Below, piece after piece: positions 59,213 through 64,000 of a stretch of DNA of 64,000 nt. This DNA comes from Tamlana sp. 2_MG-2023 (GTDB lineage: Bacteria > Bacteroidota > Bacteroidia > Flavobacteriales > Flavobacteriaceae), in assembly GCF_030548465.1 (NCBI RefSeq), contig NZ_JAUOSF010000002.1, positions 434,001-498,000 on the forward strand, written 5' to 3'. Made by a program: the position numbers and the translations under genes. Positions within the stretch are counted from its first letter, which is position 1; every line of letters begins with the position of its first letter. Below the pieces are notes generated by a model, which searched no databases, was not told where the DNA came from, and worked only from the letters and a program-made list of their open reading frames with translations.

Positions 59213-62044
59213 TTGAGACTACGTTTTTACAATTGTTTTCTTTTCTTTTTCATTAGCCTGCTAGGTTTTAGTCAAAATAAAATTGACTTAAAAGCAGTTT
59301 TTGACGTGGAAAACAAACAGATAAAAATATCTCAAACTATTATTTATCATAATAATACAAATAATGAATTAGATCTTATTTATTTAAACGATTGGAACAA
59401 CAGTTACTCCTCAAAAAACACACCTTTAGCTCAACGTTTGGCAGAAGAATATAAAGACGAATTTCAACTCGTTAAAGATGAAGATCGTGGTTTTTCAGAT
59501 ATTAATTATATCAAACAGAATGGGCAGCTTTTAGAGTATGAAATACTAAAAGACCAGCAAGACGTTATTAAAGTTTATTTAAAAGAAGCTTTAAAGCCTA
59601 ACGCATCTTATGAATTGGAGCTCGATTATATTGTTAAAATCCCACATGCAAGTTTCACCCGTTATGGTATTAATGACTATGGTAATATCAGCCTTAGGTA
59701 TTGGTACATTACACCAACGGTTTATGATGGCCAATGGCAATATTATAGCAACAAAAACTTAGACGACCTATTCATCCCTAAAGCGGATGTTACATTAGAA
59801 ATTGAATATCCAAACACCTACGATTTAACTTCAGATTTAAATTTAGACAAACTAACAAAAACATCTGAAAATGAAATAATTGCATTAAAAGGAAAACACC
59901 GAAACTCTAACAAATTATTTCTTCAAAAGGACTCCGATTTTGACACCATACAAGCTGATGATTTATCAATCATTTCGAATATTGATGGTAAAGGTGTTGA
60001 GATTATAGATCAAGTAATAATCACTGAACGTATTGCTAAATTTATAACTGAAAACTTTGGTGAATACCCACATGAGCGCCTTTTACTAACTCAAATTGAT
60101 TATGATAAAGATCCCATTTACGGATTAAATTTCTTACCAAAATTCATAAAAACACACCCTTTAAGTTTTGAATATGAACTAAAAATCCTAAAAATTGCCC
60201 TTTACAATTATTTAGAAAATACTTTATTACTTAACCCTAGAAAAGAGCAGTGGTTAATTGATGGTATACAAATTTACTACATGATGCAGTATGTAGATAA
60301 GTACTATCCTGACATGAAGTTTCTTGGTTCAATTTCCGATTTCTGGGCAGCAAGACCCTTTCATGCATCAGACATGATGTATAACGACAAATACATTCTA
60401 GCCTATATGATTATGGCTAGAACCAATAGAGATCAACCACTAACTATGGCCAAGGACTCGCTTTTAAAGTATAATAAAAATATAGCCAACAAGTACAAAG
60501 CAGGTGTTGGATTACAATATTTAGATGACTTTACAGACCACACCATGGTTGAAAGTAGCATCGAGTCTTTTGTGAAAGAATCTAAGTTAAAAAACACCTC
60601 GATTACCGAATTTGAAAATTATTTAAAGTCACAAACAGATAAAAACATCGATTGGTTTTTTAGTGATTATTTAGCGACTCGAAAAGTTATTGACTATAAA
60701 ATTAAAAAAGTTAGTAAAACGGAAGATTCCATAACTTTAACCATTAAAAATAAGGGTAAAAATAACATGCCTGTGTCATTATACACCCTTAAAAACGACA
60801 GTGTTGTGGCTAAGCAATGGGTTGAAGACATTCCCGAGTACAAAACCATTACTATACCAAGGAATGAAGGTGATAAATTAGTTTTAAATTATGAAAACTC
60901 CATTCCAGAATTCAACTTAAGGGACAACTGGAAATCATTAAAAGGCGCTTTTTCAAACAATAAACCTTTACAAGTACGACTATTTAAAGATCTTGAAGAC
61001 CCTAATTATAGTCAGGTATTTATCATGCCTATTTTAGAATTTAATAATATTTATGATGGTATTAATTTAGGATTAAAAGCATACAACAAAACCATATTAC
61101 GACGTATGTTTTACTACAAAATAGCGCCACAATATTCCTTCGGCTCCAATGCCGTAACAGGCTCGCTTACGGTTTCAAAAACGCATAATATTCAAGATCG
61201 TAATTTATTCTACCTTAATTATGGTTTTTCAGGATCGTACAAATCTTATGCAGAAGATTTGTTCGTTAGACGATTAACGCCATCTTTCTCTTTGCTTTAC
61301 AGAGACAACGAAGACTTTCGCTCTAATAAAAGAGGCGCATTATATACGAGGTTTATTGATATTCATAGAGATGAAGATGAGCGAAACCTCGTAACAAGTG
61401 ACGAGCCTAATTACTCCCTTTTTAATACCCGTTTTGTCTATTCAAACGATAACCTAATTAACTTTTATAAGTGGTATGTCGATCTTCAGTTTAGTAAAGA
61501 ATTTAGTAAGGTGTCCTTAAATTATGAATACCGACATTTATTCGAAAACAACCGTCAGATTAACGTTAGGGCCTTTGCCGGAACGTTTTTACGGAATGAC
61601 AACGACCCTACTTCAGATTACTTCAGCTTTGCTTTAAACCGCCCAACCGATTATTTATTTGATTATAATTATCTGGGAAGGTCTGAAACTACTGGGATAT
61701 TTAGTCAGCAATACATTCCTGCTGAAGGTGGATTTAAATCTAAATTAGAACCTGCTTTTGCCAATCAATGGATTACAACGTTAAACGCAAGTACTACATT
61801 ATGGCGTTATATTTTACTTTATGGAGATGTTGGTTTGGTTAAAAATAGATATGAAGATCCTAAGTTTGTTTACGGCACAGGTGTACGTGTAAATTTAGTC
61901 ACAGATTATTTCGAATTATATTTTCCAATCTACTCTAATTTAGGATGGGAAGTCTCTCAACCTAATTACGCTGAGCATATTAGGTTTATATTTACCATAG
62001 ACCCCCAATCGTTACTCGGATTATTCAGAAGACGCTGGTTTTAA
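59213..62044 (+). CDS. M1-like metallopeptidase homologue without zinc motif, fused to an outer-membrane barrel-like domain
   Basis: 943 residues with a TTG start at 59213; an in-frame stop lies two codons upstream, and the signal peptide (FYNCFLFFFISLLGFSQ) follows directly. Residues about 20–230 match the M1 N-terminal beta domain. The expected HExxH region reads LKIALYNYLENTLLLNPRKE, with no HExxH anywhere in the protein. WLIDGIQIYY occupies the place of the usual W-N-E-G block, with the glutamate replaced. The enzyme is therefore probably not an active zinc peptidase. From about residue 600 (NNIYDGINLGLKAYNK) to the final RRRWF the sequence has alternating strands typical of an outer-membrane barrel. 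Likely an outer-membrane pseudo-enzyme, role unknown. Confidence 0.75.
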   Translation: MRLRFYNCFLFFFISLLGFSQNKIDLKAVFDVENKQIKISQTIIYHNNTNNELDLIYLNDWNNSYSSKNTPLAQRLAEEYKDEFQLVKDEDRGFSDINYIKQNGQLLEYEILKDQQDVIKVYLKEALKPNASYELELDYIVKIPHASFTRYGINDYGNISLRYWYITPTVYDGQWQYYSNKNLDDLFIPKADVTLEIEYPNTYDLTSDLNLDKLTKTSENEIIALKGKHRNSNKLFLQKDSDFDTIQADDLSIISNIDGKGVEIIDQVIITERIAKFITENFGEYPHERLLLTQIDYDKDPIYGLNFLPKFIKTHPLSFEYELKILKIALYNYLENTLLLNPRKEQWLIDGIQIYYMMQYVDKYYPDMKFLGSISDFWAARPFHASDMMYNDKYILAYMIMARTNRDQPLTMAKDSLLKYNKNIANKYKAGVGLQYLDDFTDHTMVESSIESFVKESKLKNTSITEFENYLKSQTDKNIDWFFSDYLATRKVIDYKIKKVSKTEDSITLTIKNKGKNNMPVSLYTLKNDSVVAKQWVEDIPEYKTITIPRNEGDKLVLNYENSIPEFNLRDNWKSLKGAFSNNKPLQVRLFKDLEDPNYSQVFIMPILEFNNIYDGINLGLKAYNKTILRRMFYYKIAPQYSFGSNAVTGSLTVSKTHNIQDRNLFYLNYGFSGSYKSYAEDLFVRRLTPSFSLLYRDNEDFRSNKRGALYTRFIDIHRDEDERNLVTSDEPNYSLFNTRFVYSNDNLINFYKWYVDLQFSKEFSKVSLNYEYRHLFENNRQINVRAFAGTFLRNDNDPTSDYFSFALNRPTDYLFDYNYLGRSETTGIFSQQYIPAEGGFKSKLEPAFANQWITTLNASTTLWRYILLYGDVGLVKNRYEDPKFVYGTGVRVNLVTDYFELYFPIYSNLGWEVSQPNYAEHIRFIFTIDPQSLLGLFRRRWF

Positions 62045-62161
62045 TTCTCAAATATTAAAACATTATCAGTAAAAAGATGTTTTTTATCAATTAATTCTAA
62101 TAAAAACATCACAAAAGTGATCTCTATTAAATTATTCACAACAACTTAAGCTATTATAAAA

Positions 62162-62192
62162 TTGCAAAAAAGCTAAAAATTAACTACTTTTG
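62162..62192 (+). promoter_or_regulatory. Candidate promoter of the E1 gene (TTG – 20 bases – TACTTTTG)
   Basis: TTG at 62162–62164 and TACTTTTG at 62185–62192 match the Bacteroidota −33/−7 pair with 20 bases between them, 17 bases before the start codon. It is the best promoter match I found in the window. Confidence 0.55.
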
Positions 62193-62209
62193 CCGCAACT
62201 GAAAAATTC

Positions 62210-64000
62210 ATGGCTTCTATGCAAACCTTATCCGATTTGAATAATAATCTATCATTCGAAGATTTTAAAACTGAAGTACTAAATGATTATAGAACGGCCG
62301 TAATAAGCCGGGAATGTAGCCTACTTGGTAGACGTGAAGTTTTAACAGGTAAGGCCAAATTCGGGATTTTCGGTGACGGTAAAGAAGTACCGCAATTAGC
62401 TATGGCTAAAGCTTTTCAAAAAGGCGATTGGCGTTCTGGATATTACAGAGACCAAACCTTTATGATGGCCATTGGAGCACTTACTCCAGAACAATTTTTT
62501 TCAGGATTATACGCCAACACCAATTTAGAATTAGAACCTATGTCTGCCGGACGCCAAATGGGTGGTCATTTTGTAACACATAGTTTAAATGAAAACGGAA
62601 GTTGGAAAAACTTAAAAGAACAATATAATTCTAGTGCCGATATTTCACCAACCGCAGGGCAAATGCCTCGTTTATTGGGTTTAGCACAAGCTTCAAAAAT
62701 ATTTAGAAATGTAAAAGGCATTAACGCCACTAATTTTTCTAATGCTGGTAATGAAGTCGCTTGGGGAACTATTGGAAACGCAAGTACAAGTGAAGGCTTG
62801 TTTTTTGAAACCATAAATGCTGCAGGTGTACTTCAAGTACCTATGGTAATTAGTATTTGGGATGATGAGTATGGTATTTCGGTACACGCTAGACACCAAA
62901 CGACTAAAGAAAATATCTCTGAAATTTTAAAAGGATTTCAACGTGATAATGATAATAAAGGTTTTGAAATTTTACGTGTTAAAGGCTGGGATTATGCCAA
63001 TTTGATGGAAACCTACCAAGAAGCGAGTAAAATAGCAAGAGAGGAACATGTTCCTGTATTAATTCATGTTACCGAGTTAACACAGCCCCAAGGCCACTCT
63101 ACTTCAGGCTCGCATGAACGTTATAAAAATGCCGATCGTTTAGAGTGGGAATCAGACAATGATTGTAATGTAAAATTTAGAGCTTGGGTTATAGAAAGTG
63201 GTATTGCCACGAACGAAAGCTTAATTGAAATTGAACGTGCAGCGAAACGTGATGTGCGTGAAGCTAAAAAGAATGCATGGAACACTTTTTTAAGACCTAT
63301 TTCAAGAGAACAACAGGAATTAATCGCTTTATTAAAACCGATTGCAAAACAAAGTGTTAATGGTGTTTTTATATCTAAAATCATTGAAACCTTAACGCAT
63401 ATTGACGAGCCAACACGAAAAGATTTACTCTCAAATGCTAGGCGTGTATTGAGGTATTTAGTTTCTGAAACTTTTGAAGAAAAACGTAAACTTCAAGTTT
63501 GGATTGATACCCTTTTTCAAAACACACAACCACGTTTTAGTTCACATTTATATTCTCAAACACAAGGATCAAATACGCGTATAAACGAAGTAAAACCTGC
63601 CTTTGATGATGGTGCTGAAATGGTAGATGCTCGTATTATTTTACGTGATAATTTTGATGCCATTTTTGAAAACTATCCTGAATCTTTAATTTTTGGTGAA
63701 GACACTGGAAATATTGGTGATGTAAATCAAGGTTTAGAAGGTTTACAAGCTAAGTACGGTGAACTTCGTGTGGCTGATACAGGAATACGTGAAGCCACCA
63801 TTTTAGGGCAAGGTATTGGTATGGCCTTACGTGGATTAAGACCTATTGCCGAGATTCAATATTTAGACTATATCTTGTATGCATTACAAATTATTAGTGA
63901 CGATTTAGCTACCACACATTATAGAACAAAAGGAAAGCAAAAAGCACCGTTAATTATAAGAACTCGTGGGCATCGTTTAGAAGGCATTTGGCATTCTGGT
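62210..64000 (+). CDS. 2-oxoacid (branched-chain) dehydrogenase E1, fused alpha and beta subunits, 3′ end cut by window
   Basis: The frame is open from the ATG at 62210 to the window end (597 codons so far). The alpha part shows the thiamine-diphosphate region GNASTSEGLFFETINAAG and the SHERYKNADRLEW loop region. The beta part starts near residue 470 (AEMVDARIILRDNFDAIFEN, then FGEDTGNIGDVNQG, GIREATILGQGIGMALRGLRPIAEIQYLDYI). The alpha–beta fusion in one chain is typical of Bacteroidota 2-oxoisovalerate-type E1 enzymes. It decarboxylates branched-chain 2-oxoacids and hands the acyl group to E2, supplying iso-fatty-acid primers. E2 and E3 are not in the window. Confidence 0.9.
   Translation, partial: MASMQTLSDLNNNLSFEDFKTEVLNDYRTAVISRECSLLGRREVLTGKAKFGIFGDGKEVPQLAMAKAFQKGDWRSGYYRDQTFMMAIGALTPEQFFSGLYANTNLELEPMSAGRQMGGHFVTHSLNENGSWKNLKEQYNSSADISPTAGQMPRLLGLAQASKIFRNVKGINATNFSNAGNEVAWGTIGNASTSEGLFFETINAAGVLQVPMVISIWDDEYGISVHARHQTTKENISEILKGFQRDNDNKGFEILRVKGWDYANLMETYQEASKIAREEHVPVLIHVTELTQPQGHSTSGSHERYKNADRLEWESDNDCNVKFRAWVIESGIATNESLIEIERAAKRDVREAKKNAWNTFLRPISREQQELIALLKPIAKQSVNGVFISKIIETLTHIDEPTRKDLLSNARRVLRYLVSETFEEKRKLQVWIDTLFQNTQPRFSSHLYSQTQGSNTRINEVKPAFDDGAEMVDARIILRDNFDAIFENYPESLIFGEDTGNIGDVNQGLEGLQAKYGELRVADTGIREATILGQGIGMALRGLRPIAEIQYLDYILYALQIISDDLATTHYRTKGKQKAPLIIRTRGHRLEGIWHSG

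Noticed and set aside
1-64000. tRNA or rRNA genes, prophage and integrase genes
   Set aside because: Scanning the intergenic regions on both strands I found no cloverleaf-like tRNA, no rRNA sequence, and no recognisable integrase or transposase frame.

Overview
The window reads as chromosomal DNA of a marine-type Flavobacteriaceae bacterium (phylum Bacteroidota). The evidence is low GC, Bacteroidota −7 boxes of the form TAnnTTTG, almost no Shine-Dalgarno sequences, type IX secretion (T9SS) hallmarks (PorQ, a CHU_C type-B sorted giant protein, PorP/SprF), a fused 2-oxoacid dehydrogenase E1 alpha/beta gene, and a DnaX without the zinc module. No tRNA, rRNA operon, CRISPR array, prophage or intact transposase was seen. 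Both window ends cut genes: a Gfo/Idh/MocA oxidoreductase at the left and the E1 gene at the right.

Layout. 1–6.4 kb: oxidoreductase tail, an App1-type lipid phosphatase overlapping a diacylglycerol-kinase-like gene, a NYN-domain nuclease-like gene and a large secreted zinc metalloprotease. 6.4–11.1 kb (minus): an envelope cluster with an acyltransferase, KdnB (Kdo 8-oxidase), a HAD phosphatase and KdsB, suggesting 8-amino-Kdo in the LPS; then a RecD-like helicase. 11.2–16.4 kb: a membrane protein, DUF3822, rsmD, RNase P RNA (minus), dnaX and miaE. 16.3–21.7 kb (minus): outer-membrane barrel, GT4 glycosyltransferase, and the polyphosphate pair ppx/ppk1 with a SixA-like phosphatase. 22.2–30.8 kb: a three-gene T9SS surface cassette, namely a 1913-residue repeat protein with five near-identical 86-residue units, PorP/SprF and an OmpA-type protein. 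30.8–34.9 kb: pdxH, two small STAS-like proteins around rnz, pyrB and pyrR.

34.9–41.2 kb is the accessory region. Two directly oriented copies of a palindromic, terminal-inverted-repeat element (231 and 263 bp, no coding capacity) bracket about 5 kb. That interval holds an ankyrin-repeat protein, a WD40-like gene broken by one base in an A7 run, a SMI1/KNR4-like protein and the wreck of a TfoX-like gene. Directly beyond, a ParE/RelE-type toxin–antitoxin pair lies between two 47-bp direct repeats made from the end sequence of the same element. I consider this the most interesting part of the window.

41.2–64 kb returns to core genes: rpsA with a long structured leader, a LysM protein, cmk, porQ, lon, a rhomboid protease, an LpxL-like acyltransferase, glmM, an AcpH-like protein, several lineage hypotheticals, uvrA, a LOG-family protein, an M1-like protein that has lost its zinc motif and carries a C-terminal barrel, and the E1 gene. 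Intergenic regions near 0.7, 44.2 and 49.1 kb hold dispersed repeat families.
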